From assembly GCA_963754285.1 (NCBI GenBank), contig CAVWFN010000007.1, positions 930,001 to 994,000 of the forward strand: a stretch of DNA of 64,000 nucleotides, read 5' to 3'. The position numbers were made by a program, and so were the translations under genes. Every line of letters starts with the position of its first letter. Position 1 is the first letter of the stretch. Origin of the DNA: RYN-133 sp963754285 (GTDB lineage Bacteria; Actinomycetota; Actinomycetes; Mycobacteriales; Jatrophihabitantaceae). Under the pieces are notes generated by a model. It was not told where the DNA came from, did no database searches, and was given only the letters and a program-made list of their open reading frames with translations. Of this stretch, positions 9,401 to 16,830 are shown piece by piece.

Positions 9401-10915
9401 GTCGTGACGTCGACGAGTGCGATCACGAAGCACGCCACGGTGACCTTCAAGCCCGCCGGTGGCGTCGGACCGCAGGCGACGGTGACAGGCACCAATGCGA
9501 CCGACACCGACGGGACGACCCCGGTCTATCTCGGTACGGGCCTGATGCCGACGGCCTACAACATCACCGTCGCGCCCGGCTCGACGACCGGAGCCGGCGC
9601 CACGATCCAGACGGTGATCACCACTGTGTCGATCCCGCCCACGAACTCGCCGGCGGGCGGCGGCGACGGCCGCGCGCCGGTGCTCACGGTCTACGTCTCC
9701 CTGCTCGACTTCGCCGTCACCGGAACGATCAACGGCGAGACCGACAACGCCACGACCCATCCGCTGAACACGATCTCGGTCCAGCTGCTCAACTCGAGCG
9801 ATCCCACCGACGTCGCGACCAACGCCAACGACGTCCCGATCACGGCCACCACCGCCGCCGACGGAACGTTCACACTTGCGCACGTTCCGAACGGCACCTA
9901 CTACGCGAGCATCAACGAGCCGGGGGGCGTCGTCCCGAGCGACGGCTTCCTCGGCAGTGTCTACGGCCCGTTCACAGTCCTCAACAGCATCGCGTCGATC
10001 TCGCCGCCAGTGCTCACCGCGGCGAGGCAAACGGTGACCGTGACAGTGCACCGCAACAAGGACGACAACCTGTCCAGCGCCGCACCCACGCTGACTGACG
10101 ATGCGGCAACCGCGCACTGGGTGCCGAGGCTCAGCCCCACAGTCGGCACCACGACGGACACCACCGTCAGCTACACGTTCCGCACCGTGCCCGACGGCTG
10201 CTGGGTGTTCAACCTGAACCCGAACAGCGGGCTGACGGTCGCAACGCACTTCGGGACGGCGACGATCGACTCGGCATCACACAGCGGCAACTGCGCAACG
10301 GGCTTCCAGGTCAGCGGCCTGGACGGCGCGAACGACGCGACGCCGTCCTACACCATCGATGAGAACGCGCTCGCTCTTGCACCGACGACGCTGGCAACCG
10401 ACGGCGCAAGCCTGTCGACGGTGCACGTCGTGGTGAAGCAGAGCGGCACCACGAAGTTCACCCAGGACATCGCTCCGAACGGTGGTTCTCAGACGATCTA
10501 TCTGCCCGACGGCACCTACTCGATCGGTCTCTCGGCGGCCGACACCACCACCTGGCCGACGCCGGCCGCCACGCCCGTCACCCTGCCCGTCACCGGCTCG
10601 ACGACGGTGACCCCGACGCTGCTGATGACAGAGGCCACGGGTTCGCTCAAGTTCACGTTCACGAACGCGCTGAACGTAGCCGTCAGTCTGAAGTGCCGTG
10701 TCGTGATCCAGGAACAGCTGTCGCCCAACTGCACGACAACGGCCACGCCGACCGTCCATGACACGGGATCAGGCGTCGTGATCTCCAACCTTGCTCCGGG
10801 AGCCTGGACCATCCTGTTCAGCGGGACCACGGTCGGCACCCCGCCGGGCTCGGTCGGCGGCACGCAGCCGGTGACGATCGGGCCCGGTAGTCAGGCCTCC
10901 GTGACCCTTCCGTAG
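3464..10915 (+). CDS. Giant (2483-residue) bitopic repeat protein of the contractile injection locus
   Basis: Starts ATG 3464, overlapping the previous stop (ATGA). It has the same plan as its upstream neighbour: an N-terminal beta-sandwich module without signal peptide (residues 1-225), one membrane helix near residues 231-254 (VVSILIIVAIWVTLALVFVP), then a Gly/Ser-rich linker (about 278-325). The remaining roughly 2150 residues are CnaB/carboxypeptidase-regulatory-like repeats of 80-110 residues (signature GxVxD..TPISGAxVxAxC..T.T..xGxFTF....PGxYxVxVxAxGY). Middle repeats carry paired cysteines, suggesting extracytoplasmic disulfides. No catalytic motif is recognised. The frame is unbroken over 7.4 kb despite repetition. 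It converges on the injection-system operon. Possible roles: long surface stalk, cell-wall spanning anchor or adhesin. Confidence 0.8.
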   Translation: MTRPTNFGERPPLVETVAHLRTSSGVPVGVPLTITNQADEARVFLVSALGVDTTWVPMPTPSVVVGPGDSIRAELTVRPADGTLAARYPLVLTVQALDPATGAPRSATTVDNIDLVVGAPGQISIALDPPDSRALYSRKFFVVLQNTGLQPETVHLDARAPYSTAVDVTRHPVVVPPQSAVRVPGRLTVSRPTLFRRNIRHAYSVTARTSGAPKHVEGSLTARSLIGPTGAKVVSILIIVAIWVTLALVFVPKLADKIRKPSNNAAGTQTLTVKPPAGGKGAKKGGGGQSGGGSGGGQGTSGSGGSGSGGSGGSGGSAASAGSGTPANIQLTGTVAGTSPAGVLVSLSPTTFGSSATQGATGVGTTTQDASDTAIGKLTPQAFAQTPLHPTADQSVKLGPDGSYTFAKVHTVGFYILSISKPGYQTQRYVIDPSSAAAIAPMKIMLAAGTGSLHGVVRDTAGGNVGAATVTITDGTNTITTSTISKGHGIGTWSVTGLSTPSSYLVSASHDGLGVASRLVSLPAGGSAAADLAMSSGVATLSGVVRSMIGGHNTPLGGMQVSATDGTTTRTTTTTTAGTQTGTFVLPALTLGTWTVTVSGDGYQLQTQQIKVVAGKGLPKLKLQLTASTVTVTGSVKGSNGPLNSAGLIMFNASNTYKQTTLRNGRFRFENVAPGTYTLTAEYSGYSSESQTVKAEIGASTKRAAFTLSTYHVTHTSTIVGYVANSISSSGSFGCLYDAAHNPITGCTVWWQLFDSSGNPVSTTLNPTVDNALKPSRDVTNLNGPVPYELSMNPKQGDGLQPGQYTLVVSSLGFTPAKVRVQVPLNGPAALPEISMLPGNKIGGQIKAPGNIDDLTIGTDPAVHNCMLALPLGNTIVDPGHFYCDQAQADAAKATDPKAAGPDDALKNASDCVFTGTAEPAVAPSSNGGSYGLTGLCDGTYTLYPIIGNNAYVHPDPASAITITVNNGQTAEYDPVIDRLPILDATVNNLDANGVPQLDTNAPVTFTCDDGTSVSATTDASTGVAKFYGIPQGLKQGCEISQLSGTDRFTTAVNDQFMADNQEYTTAATLVNSTTSLLGRIVSKFGDSDTNDMSGVPVTIAGITHYIGDTAQTDQAGAVTNAQGCFAVMATPVDSLDAGSTSADTDCGTLTKQNIIALSTTKDAVTISTDPSVQTQALSPTPITLTRIDVATTSSTTTPVTTSGTIAPVTSVAEQSVTAAPVNLAGLSFLSVDASGNPIVADNTNKLSFAGANLTATIAQANGAGTITAGVTSTGAITWQDSNIAGANLVWPGTYSYKLTVPGYDPYGTAAAGAPPHPIQGTMTCGYNDFDQSYACTLDNQKALALGNLTGNVLAGGSPVSNADVYLDRCLGPLLSDCTAAPSPAVHACPAFTSTLPYHTTTDSSGNYDFSLPTGRQITPGPYRLIVCSPSNAAYSFPVSITGGSQAAQNVTLQQLGGISGTVVGAGNTLLTSVPVTLTCLDTGCTQPTITTSTDSSGRYTFSNGTDGTRFLDPGNYRVSVQPVGYQEFHVDVAVQLDHTYPTELDPQAFGGFSGLVTHLDSNGNPAPIVGASVSLHCVSAAGATLTCPASDPTPTATNVNGRFSFTGGTDNVAFFLVPGSWNVTVSAPGYSDLVLDGANAQTIGAGSNDNSNLVMTPLGSLTGTVTDAITTGKAVVGATVSATCVGDCTGVPAVANTVTDATGTYTFGTTGAPNVFAYRDWDIAVSAPSVGYARTIKHATVTFDSQHINQSQAFTLQPLGTITGTVTDTITDPTNPTPISGAIVSASCVSHCDGVAPVSSTSTNGVGRFTFGPTGAPQVFGYGDWQITITANGYSTGGTAAGAPISFDLTNPNVDQAFTLAPRGTLSGTIFGSTVGTQQLSGVPVTLTQCDPNSTDPVTTTTCTTTGAPKTARTDTSGNYSIAGPSGIGILDTGPWLLSASATGFQTQTKVVDISAGPNTTGGDLTLDYQPVDLPVEVVVTSTSAITKHATVTFKPAGGVGPQATVTGTNATDTDGTTPVYLGTGLMPTAYNITVAPGSTTGAGATIQTVITTVSIPPTNSPAGGGDGRAPVLTVYVSLLDFAVTGTINGETDNATTHPLNTISVQLLNSSDPTDVATNANDVPITATTAADGTFTLAHVPNGTYYASINEPGGVVPSDGFLGSVYGPFTVLNSIASISPPVLTAARQTVTVTVHRNKDDNLSSAAPTLTDDAATAHWVPRLSPTVGTTTDTTVSYTFRTVPDGCWVFNLNPNSGLTVATHFGTATIDSASHSGNCATGFQVSGLDGANDATPSYTIDENALALAPTTLATDGASLSTVHVVVKQSGTTKFTQDIAPNGGSQTIYLPDGTYSIGLSAADTTTWPTPAATPVTLPVTGSTTVTPTLLMTEATGSLKFTFTNALNVAVSLKCRVVIQEQLSPNCTTTATPTVHDTGSGVVISNLAPGAWTILFSGTTVGTPPGSVGGTQPVTIGPGSQASVTLP
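4297..4434 (+). repeat. Gly/Ser-rich low-complexity linker coding region
   Basis: Degenerate GGN/AGC repeats encode a flexible linker (units such as GGSGSGGSGGSGGS) immediately after the membrane helix of the giant protein. It would let the extracytoplasmic repeat stalk swivel. Such sequence is prone to replication slippage; the frame is intact here. Confidence 0.6.
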
Positions 10916-10943
10916 GGCGCAGTCGACCGCCGGCTACGCCGCT

Positions 10944-10964
10944 GTTCGCGGGCGATCCGCGAAC
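10944..10964. terminator. Hairpin between convergent gene blocks
   Basis: An 8-base perfect stem (GTTCGCGG / CCGCGAAC) with a 5-base loop lies in the 59-base gap between the plus-strand giant protein and the minus-strand zinc-ribbon gene. It has no T-tract on either side. Position between convergent operons suggests a bidirectional terminator; that function is inferred. Confidence 0.4.
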
Positions 10965-10974
10965 GTGCCAGGGG

Positions 10975-11929
10975 TCAGCCGATGGTGCCGGTGCCGATCA
11001 GAACGATGAGCACGATGAGCGCTGCTGCACCGAGACCGAGCAACACCCACACCCACCAGGCGACCTTCTTCGGCGCCTCGACGACCACCGGCTCGGGCGC
11101 GACGTAGACCGGCGCCGGCGGCGGCGGCTCCTCGACCGGATGCATCGGGCGCTGGCACCGGATGCACGTCTGCGCCGACAGAGCGTTCGGTTCGTAGCAG
11201 AACGGGCACGGCAGGGACGCGATCGTCGCGCGGCCGGCCTGGCCGGGCAGCCGGCGCAGGGACTCGGCACTGATGCCGGACGGGTCGCGCATCACCTTCG
11301 ACGGCGTCCAGAACAGCGGGTAGTCGCAGTTGCGGCAGAAGTCGATCGAGTCACGTCGGTTGAGACTGACCTGGGCGATCGCCCCACACTCCGGACACGT
11401 GACCGTCTCGGCCAGGGCGGGGGGCATCGTTGCGGCGACCGTCGACGAAGGCTGGGCCACGCTGTCGACCGGCGCGAGTTCGGTCGTTGCCGAAAGCCTG
11501 GTCAGGCGCGACGTCGACGATCGGGCCGGCCGGTGGCGCGTCGAGAACGACCACCTGTGTCGGCGCCGGCGCCGTGAGCACAGCTGCGGCGGGAGCGTCC
11601 GGAGCGGCCGGCATCGGCTCGGCGCTCGAGGCCGCCAGGGGCGGCATCGAGATCTCGACCATCGCATCAGCAACGCTCTGCGTCGGCGCGCCCTGAGCCG
11701 TCGGCATCGGCGCAGGCGGAGCCGCAGGCCCGGTCGGCGCCGCCTGCTTCGTCAGCGTCATCGGCGCCGGCGGCGGATAGGCCGGCGGCGGGGTCGGAGC
11801 CGAGGGCGACATCGGGACGGCCGGCGAGGTGCGAGTCTGCGCGTACGGCGGCAGCGGTGCCTCGATCGCGGGGATGACGGCGGTCTGCTCCGCGTCGGCG
11901 CCCGGTTGGGCGAGCGGTTCTGCGGTCAC
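10975..11929 (-). CDS. Tail-anchored double zinc-ribbon protein (reading frame broken near 11490)
   Basis: GTG start at 11929 overlaps the stop of the tail protein I gene (GTGA). The first ~150 residues are Pro/Ala-rich and disordered. After a frame change at about 11475-11510 the other frame gives two zinc ribbons (CPECG...CRNC and CPFC...CIRC) and a C-terminal membrane helix (WWVWVLLGLGAAALIVLIVL) that ends the protein, a tail-anchor layout. Total length 955 nt = 318 codons plus one base, so a single extra base (or two missing) explains it. Last gene of the injection operon. Inferred role: cytosolic zinc-ribbon/disordered protein tethered to the inner face of the membrane. Whether the break is real, programmed or a sequence error cannot be told here. 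Confidence 0.6.
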
Positions 11930-12513
11930 GATGTTCCTCCCTGCACCGCCGGCCACACCCGGCGGTCACCTACGTACAGCTCGGCCCGGACGTGGGCCGG
12001 TACCTCGTCGCGGACCAATTCCACGAAGTCCTTCTCGGCGAGCCAGCCGGTCGACTCAACCGTCATGCGCACCCACGCAGTATCCGCCGGTGCCTCCCCC
12101 TCGCGCCACACTCCGCCGCCGTCCTCGACCTCGACCGGACCACCGCTGGTCAGTTCGAGGAAGCGCCGCAGCCCGTGCACCGTGCCGCGCCAGGTCAGCG
12201 TCGTCGCGGCACCCGCCACGATGCGCCGCTTCACGTCGACGTCGAGCGATTCGTCGATGCTGTCGACGCCGATCCACGAGCCGAGCCAGCGCAGCATCGG
12301 TTCCGGGGTGAGTGAGACGTCGGCCAGATGATCGACGTTGTCGGCGTCCGCGAGCAGGCTCGTCCCGATCTCTTGGAAGATCGACACGAACCGGACGAAG
12401 AAGTCCGAGTCGAGCATGCCGACCGGGAGCTGGTTGAGCAGCCACTGCGGGCTGCGCCGCGGCCGGCTCACCGCATCGGGGGCGGTGTGCGCACGGGGGA
12501 CCAAGGCAGTCAC
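11926..12513 (-). CDS. Phage tail protein I-like baseplate protein (TIGR02242-type)
   Basis: 195 residues. The central part (WLLNQLPVGMLDSDFFVRF..LADADNVDHL..PEPMLRWLGSWIGV..KRRIV..WRGTVHGLRRFLELTSG) matches the tail protein I/Afp-type wedge proteins that follow baseplate J in contractile systems. GTG 12513 is chosen because it overlaps the stop of a 22-codon ORF (GTGA), and the 3' end overlaps the zinc-ribbon start the same way. It would join baseplate J in the wedge that triggers sheath contraction. Family assignment is by sequence pattern; fairly sure. Confidence 0.8.
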   Translation of the reverse strand: MTALVPRAHTAPDAVSRPRRSPQWLLNQLPVGMLDSDFFVRFVSIFQEIGTSLLADADNVDHLADVSLTPEPMLRWLGSWIGVDSIDESLDVDVKRRIVAGAATTLTWRGTVHGLRRFLELTSGGPVEVEDGGGVWREGEAPADTAWVRMTVESTGWLAEKDFVELVRDEVPAHVRAELYVGDRRVWPAVQGGTS

Positions 12514-12578
12514 GCTGGCACCGCCGAACCACGCTCTTGGCCCTGCGGTGCAATGAGCAGCTTGCTTCCGGTTGTCAT
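12510..12578 (-). CDS. 22-residue ORF between baseplate J and tail protein I
   Basis: ATG 12578 begins two bases after the TAA of baseplate J and encodes 22 residues (MTTGSKLLIAPQGQERGSAV then PA), ending in TGA that overlaps the GTG start of tail protein I (GTGA). No strong Shine-Dalgarno precedes it. The exact packing, identical to the larger genes of the operon, suggests either a real micropeptide or a leader that couples translation from baseplate J into tail protein I. Nothing about its function is known. Confidence 0.4.
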   Translation of the reverse strand: MTTGSKLLIAPQGQERGSAVPA

Positions 12579-12580
12579 GG

Positions 12581-14539
12581 TTATCTCACGACCACCTGGT
12601 GCGGCGCTGACAAGAACAGCGAGTGCTCGTCGAGGCGGATGACGTCCTTGCCGGCGCCGAGGCGGCGCCCGGTGCGCAGGTCGTACTCGAACAGCAGCGC
12701 CTCCTCGACGCGCTCGACCCCGTCGATCGCCTCGAGCATCTGCGTGATCGCCGCCGCGTTGAGGTCGGCGTCGAAGGGCCATCCCGTTCCGTCCGGGCCG
12801 CCGGTGAGCGGGTTGACGTAACGGGTCAGCGCCTCGATCGCGCGTTGCCGCACGAGACCGGACGGGCGCCCGGGCGCGCAGTGCACGAGCGCTGCTACCG
12901 ACACGCCTTGGTAGAACGGCGTGCTGACCTCGACGGCGGTGCCGACGACGCGGTGCGCGTCCAGATGATCGGTGATGCGCCGCATCAACGGCTGCGCGAT
13001 CGCGAAGTCGTCGAGCTGCTGCCGGATCGCGTCACCGCGAACCTGCGGGACGACGAGCAGCCGCACCGAGCCGTTGCCACGATCGGCCGGCAGGCACCGC
13101 GCGCGAGCGACCTCGATCGACGACTCGAGCGTGAGCCGCTCGTAGTCGCCGGCCGTGACCGCACGCTGACCGGTGCGCAGCGTCATCGGCCCGCGGGTCT
13201 TCGCCTCGTTGACCGTCTCGGCGTCGACGCCGCCGATCGCCGGCGCGATGTTTGTGACGCCCTGCACGAACGGGATCGACCGGCGCATCACGCTCAGCGT
13301 GCGTGAGCCGACGTTGCCGCCCGCACCGCCGCCGTGCCGGTACGCCGACACCAGGATCATCGAGCCGTCCCGCGGGATGGCGCCGTGCTGCCGGATCGTC
13401 CCGTTCGGGTAGCGCACCTGCGGGCCGAAGCGAACCTCACCGGTCGAGCTGTCCCAGATGAAGTGCTCGTCGGTGGGCCCGGACTGGCTGAAGTCGTCGA
13501 CCTCGGTCCACGCCGTGCGCCGTCCGTCGTCGGAGACGAGGACGGTCTCTTCGGCCGAGCGGCGCGCGAGCACTGGATGGTGCGCGACGGCGAACACCTG
13601 GCCGGGTGCGCCACCGCTGCGACCGATCACCTCTTCGCCGACCTGTTCGGCATGCTCGGCGGCCACCGTCCCGCCCAGGGCCTCGACCCGGACGTTGCGG
13701 ATCCGCGGCGATGCCTGGTAGGTCGGACGTCCGGTGGCCGAATCGAGCAGGCGCACCCGCAGCCAGTAGGACGAGTCGTTGCCCACCGTGAGCATCTGGT
13801 GTTCGTTCGGGACGATCAAGGTGATCGCACCGGCGCGGTTCAGGCCGCCGGTGGTGTCCTCGTAGCCGGTGCAGCCGATCCAGCCTTCGCCGTTCCAGAC
13901 CTCCCACGCCAGCGGCGGCGTGCGGGGGTCGACGCCGATGCCTTCGGCGTGCGCGTCGAGCGAGAGCCGGATGACCGTGCCCGCGAGGCTATGGGTGAAG
14001 CCGAACAACATCGCGTCGCCCGGGGTGAGCTGGTTGGACGGGAAGCAGCGCACCCCCTCGCTCGAGTACCGAAGCTCCTCCCACACGTCACCGACGCGCC
14101 CGTCGGACTCGGACTGGGTCTTGGCCGAGCGCAGCTCCGGCGGTGCGATCACGAGTTCCTCGGTCGTGCTGAACACGATCGCGTCCGGGCTGCCGGACGA
14201 GGCGCCACCCACGGTGGTGACCTCGGTCCCGGCCGGGACGATGACGGAGTCGTTGACCACGCCCGAGAGCCAGAACGTGAGGTCGGCCCGTGCGACCGAC
14301 GACGGGAACGGCGAGATGCCGACCATGTTGAGGAAGTGCACGTAGAGCCGGTCCGGCACCTGGTTGACGCGGTACAGGATCATCTCGCTCATCCACGCGA
14401 ACAACTCGATCAGCGCGACGCCGGGGTCGGAGACGTTGTGGTTCGTCCACTCCGGGCAGTAGCGCGGGATGAGGCGCTTGGCCTCGTCGACGATGTCCTG
14501 GAACTTGCGATCGTCGAGATCGGGTGCGGGTAGCGGCAT
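12581..14539 (-). CDS. Baseplate J-like assembly protein (TIGR02243-type)
   Basis: 652 residues from ATG 14539. The N-terminus (LDDRKFQDIVDEAK; NVSDPGVALIELFAWMSEM) and the run through VNQVPDRLYVHFLNMVGI are typical of putative baseplate assembly proteins of phage-tail-like injection systems (Afp11/gp6-like). The C-terminal half contains the conserved AVTAGDYERLTLES and ALTRYVNPLTGGPDGTGWPF segments of baseplate J. Length is normal. It forms the baseplate wedge ring that links hub to sheath. A 33-base gap separates it from the upstream gp25 gene. Confidence 0.88.
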   Translation of the reverse strand: MPLPAPDLDDRKFQDIVDEAKRLIPRYCPEWTNHNVSDPGVALIELFAWMSEMILYRVNQVPDRLYVHFLNMVGISPFPSSVARADLTFWLSGVVNDSVIVPAGTEVTTVGGASSGSPDAIVFSTTEELVIAPPELRSAKTQSESDGRVGDVWEELRYSSEGVRCFPSNQLTPGDAMLFGFTHSLAGTVIRLSLDAHAEGIGVDPRTPPLAWEVWNGEGWIGCTGYEDTTGGLNRAGAITLIVPNEHQMLTVGNDSSYWLRVRLLDSATGRPTYQASPRIRNVRVEALGGTVAAEHAEQVGEEVIGRSGGAPGQVFAVAHHPVLARRSAEETVLVSDDGRRTAWTEVDDFSQSGPTDEHFIWDSSTGEVRFGPQVRYPNGTIRQHGAIPRDGSMILVSAYRHGGGAGGNVGSRTLSVMRRSIPFVQGVTNIAPAIGGVDAETVNEAKTRGPMTLRTGQRAVTAGDYERLTLESSIEVARARCLPADRGNGSVRLLVVPQVRGDAIRQQLDDFAIAQPLMRRITDHLDAHRVVGTAVEVSTPFYQGVSVAALVHCAPGRPSGLVRQRAIEALTRYVNPLTGGPDGTGWPFDADLNAAAITQMLEAIDGVERVEEALLFEYDLRTGRRLGAGKDVIRLDEHSLFLSAPHQVVVR

Positions 14540-14572
14540 GGTCGTCTCTATCTCTTCGGCGGTCTGTTCGGT

Positions 14573-15016
14573 CTATTCGGCATCGTGCGGGATGACGTAG
14601 AACGGGTACACGAGGTTGCGCCGATCATTGGTCGCTCGCACCTTGTAGACGATGTGGATGCGCACCAGGCCGTCGTCGCCCGCATCAGCGATCGGCGTGA
14701 CCTGCTCGACCTCGACACGCGGCTCCCACTGACCGACCGCCTCGCGCACGGCCTCGGCGATGAGACCGAGCAGGTTCGGGGTGATCGGCTCGAACAACAG
14801 ATCCCAGATGCGACAGCCGAACTTGGGACGCATGACCCGCTCACCCGGCGCGGTCAGCAGGACGAGCCGGATGGAGCGATCGAGATCCTCGACGCCGTTG
14901 GTCAGCGCGATCGACCCGGTGTGGTCGACACCCAGCGGCCAGCTGAAGCCCCTGCCGATGAAGCTGGCGTCGTAGCGGGATACGTCCCGCTGCCGTGCGG
15001 GCAATGGTCCGGTCAT
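14573..15016 (-). CDS. GPW/gp25 family baseplate protein
   Basis: 147 residues; the gp25 fold region spans roughly residues 20-130, with the family pattern GFSWPLGVDHTGSIALTNG, LVLLTAPGERVMRPKFGC and LFEP...LIAEAVREAV.WEPRV. gp25 proteins sit in the inner baseplate and share the handshake fold with the sheath C-terminus, nucleating sheath assembly. ATG 15016 overlaps the TGA of the spike gene (ATGA), so translation is coupled. Confidence 0.9.
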   Translation of the reverse strand: MTGPLPARQRDVSRYDASFIGRGFSWPLGVDHTGSIALTNGVEDLDRSIRLVLLTAPGERVMRPKFGCRIWDLLFEPITPNLLGLIAEAVREAVGQWEPRVEVEQVTPIADAGDDGLVRIHIVYKVRATNDRRNLVYPFYVIPHDAE

Positions 15017-16830
15017 CAGTTGATCTTCACAATCGCACCCTTGAGGGCGGCCTGCAGGCCGCCCTGAACCGTCACCTGCGTGTCACCCTTGAGTTCGGCC
15101 TGCGCGCCCTGCCACGACACCTTGGCGGTGCCCTTGCCGGTCAGGTTCGCCTTGGCCTGGATGTCGATGTCCTGGTCGGCCTGGAAGCTGATCTTCAGGC
15201 CCTTGATGGTGATGTTGCCGTTGCCGTCGAACTCGATCGAGGACGATCCCACCGTGATGGCGAACGGCTTGCCGTCCGGGTACTTGATGTCCCCGCGGTC
15301 GGCGCCGATCCGCAGCATCTGGTCGTCAGAGACGGCGGCGATCTTGACGTGCTGCTTGTCGGGCCCGTCTCCGTCGGACAACTCGATCACGTTGTTCTGA
15401 CGGGAGGTGATGCGGCGGTACACGACCTTCCCACCACTGTCGACCACATCGCTGCTTGCCGCGACGGCGTCCTGGCCGTTGAACAGTGCGCCGAGCACGA
15501 CCGGGCGACGGGTGTCGCCGCCCTCGAAGCCGACCAGGACCTCGTCCTTGATCTCCGGCAGGAACACCCCGCCGCGTTTGTTCCCGCCGCCGAAGGACAG
15601 CACCCGCGCCCATGCGCTCGCCACGTCGCCGGTCAGGCCGTTGAACTTGACCTTGACCATCCCGACCCGCTCGCTGCCCGAGTCGGCACTGCCGCCCACT
15701 TCGCTCACCACGGCGGTCGTCAGGTTGTGATTGACGAAGCCGGTCTCGGCGGGAGCGACGGCAAGCTTGTCGACGAGCACCGACTGCCGCATCTGCCCGG
15801 CGGTGAAGCGGGTGAAGAAGCCGCGGGCGCTGAAAGTGTGCTCGACCTCGCTGACGAGGTAGTTGCCGTTGGCCGGGCCGGCACCGGTGATCGAAACGAT
15901 TGCGTTGGGCGTGACCTTGGCGTTGATCAGCGACTGGCCACGAGCACCGACAGCGTCGCCCTGCCACGTCGTCCGCAACGACCCGGCTGCAAGTTCGGCC
16001 TCGGCCTGCGAGGTCGGTGTCGCGTCGCCGGCGAGGAAGTCGTCCGAGCCGACCAGGGACTTGCGCTTCGAAACGCTGAAGTTGTCTGTGAAGGTGGACT
16101 TCGCGCCGCCGGAAGGGTCAGGGCCGGGCGTGGCGCCGCCCTTGATGTCCTGCTTCGCCTTGGGATCCCAGCCGTTGACCTTGATCGCGGCGGGTCGCAA
16201 GGCGCTACCTCGGACTGAGAATTCCATCAGGTCGGAGAGCAGATCGAGCGTGGTGGCTACGGCTTGGGTCATGTCACCGGCCGGTTTGACCTTCAGCGAT
16301 GAATCCTCGATCCACCAGACGTAGTTCAACCGCTTGGTGATGGTGTCGAGCAAGGCGAGGTCGGTCCCGTTCTGTAACAGATAGTCCTGCACCGGGTCGT
16401 TCGCCGTCGTCATGTCGAGCGACAGGCCGGACGAGCCGGTCAGTTGGCTGATGACCTCGGACATCTTCATCTGCTCGAAGGTGCGAATGTGCTTGGTCAG
16501 CCCGAGCTTGAACGACTTGTCATCGGCGGTGAAGCTGAACTGCTGACGAAACACGACGGCGTCATGCTCGAGCGCCGTTCCGGTGATCACGCCCTCGAAA
16601 ATGCTCGTGGTGCCGGCCTTGATCGTGACGGCGGCGCCGAGGCCGAACGTAGCGGACGAGGCGTGGTCGTAGCCGATGTCATTGAAGCGCACCACTGCGC
16701 GCCCGGTCATGCTGATTCCCCGGTTGACCCGCACCGACACCAGGTCGTCGGCGACGGCATCGGACAGCTCCTCGCCGCCGATCGAAATCTTGCAGGCGGT
16801 CAGCCCGATCTGGTCGAGAGCGCTGGTCAT
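15016..16830 (-). CDS. VgrG/gp27-gp5-like spike protein
   Basis: 604 residues. The N-terminal half has the phage late control D/gp27 fold (TAVRF-type barrel; FEGVITGTALEHDAVVFRQQ; LLDTITKRLNYVWWIED). About residues 390-450 form the gp5 OB domain (VGMVKVKFNGLTGD...ARVLSFGGGNKRGGVFLPE...DEVLVGFEGGD..RPVVLGALFNG), followed by a repetitive beta-helix tail ending QAALKGAIVKIN. No C-terminal effector domain is fused. It would trimerise as the central spike at the tip of the tube. ATGA overlaps with both neighbours. Confidence 0.88.
   Translation of the reverse strand: MTSALDQIGLTACKISIGGEELSDAVADDLVSVRVNRGISMTGRAVVRFNDIGYDHASSATFGLGAAVTIKAGTTSIFEGVITGTALEHDAVVFRQQFSFTADDKSFKLGLTKHIRTFEQMKMSEVISQLTGSSGLSLDMTTANDPVQDYLLQNGTDLALLDTITKRLNYVWWIEDSSLKVKPAGDMTQAVATTLDLLSDLMEFSVRGSALRPAAIKVNGWDPKAKQDIKGGATPGPDPSGGAKSTFTDNFSVSKRKSLVGSDDFLAGDATPTSQAEAELAAGSLRTTWQGDAVGARGQSLINAKVTPNAIVSITGAGPANGNYLVSEVEHTFSARGFFTRFTAGQMRQSVLVDKLAVAPAETGFVNHNLTTAVVSEVGGSADSGSERVGMVKVKFNGLTGDVASAWARVLSFGGGNKRGGVFLPEIKDEVLVGFEGGDTRRPVVLGALFNGQDAVAASSDVVDSGGKVVYRRITSRQNNVIELSDGDGPDKQHVKIAAVSDDQMLRIGADRGDIKYPDGKPFAITVGSSSIEFDGNGNITIKGLKISFQADQDIDIQAKANLTGKGTAKVSWQGAQAELKGDTQVTVQGGLQAALKGAIVKIN

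Noticed and set aside
8357..10249. 630-residue minus-strand open frame antisense to the giant repeat protein
   Set aside because: Arg/Gly/Asp-rich composition typical of antisense frames in high-GC DNA; the plus strand carries a coherent repeat protein.
15016..16830. Type VI secretion VgrG
   Set aside because: No TssJ/L/M, ClpV or Hcp; LysM, gp25, DUF4280 and Afp-like sheath accompany it.
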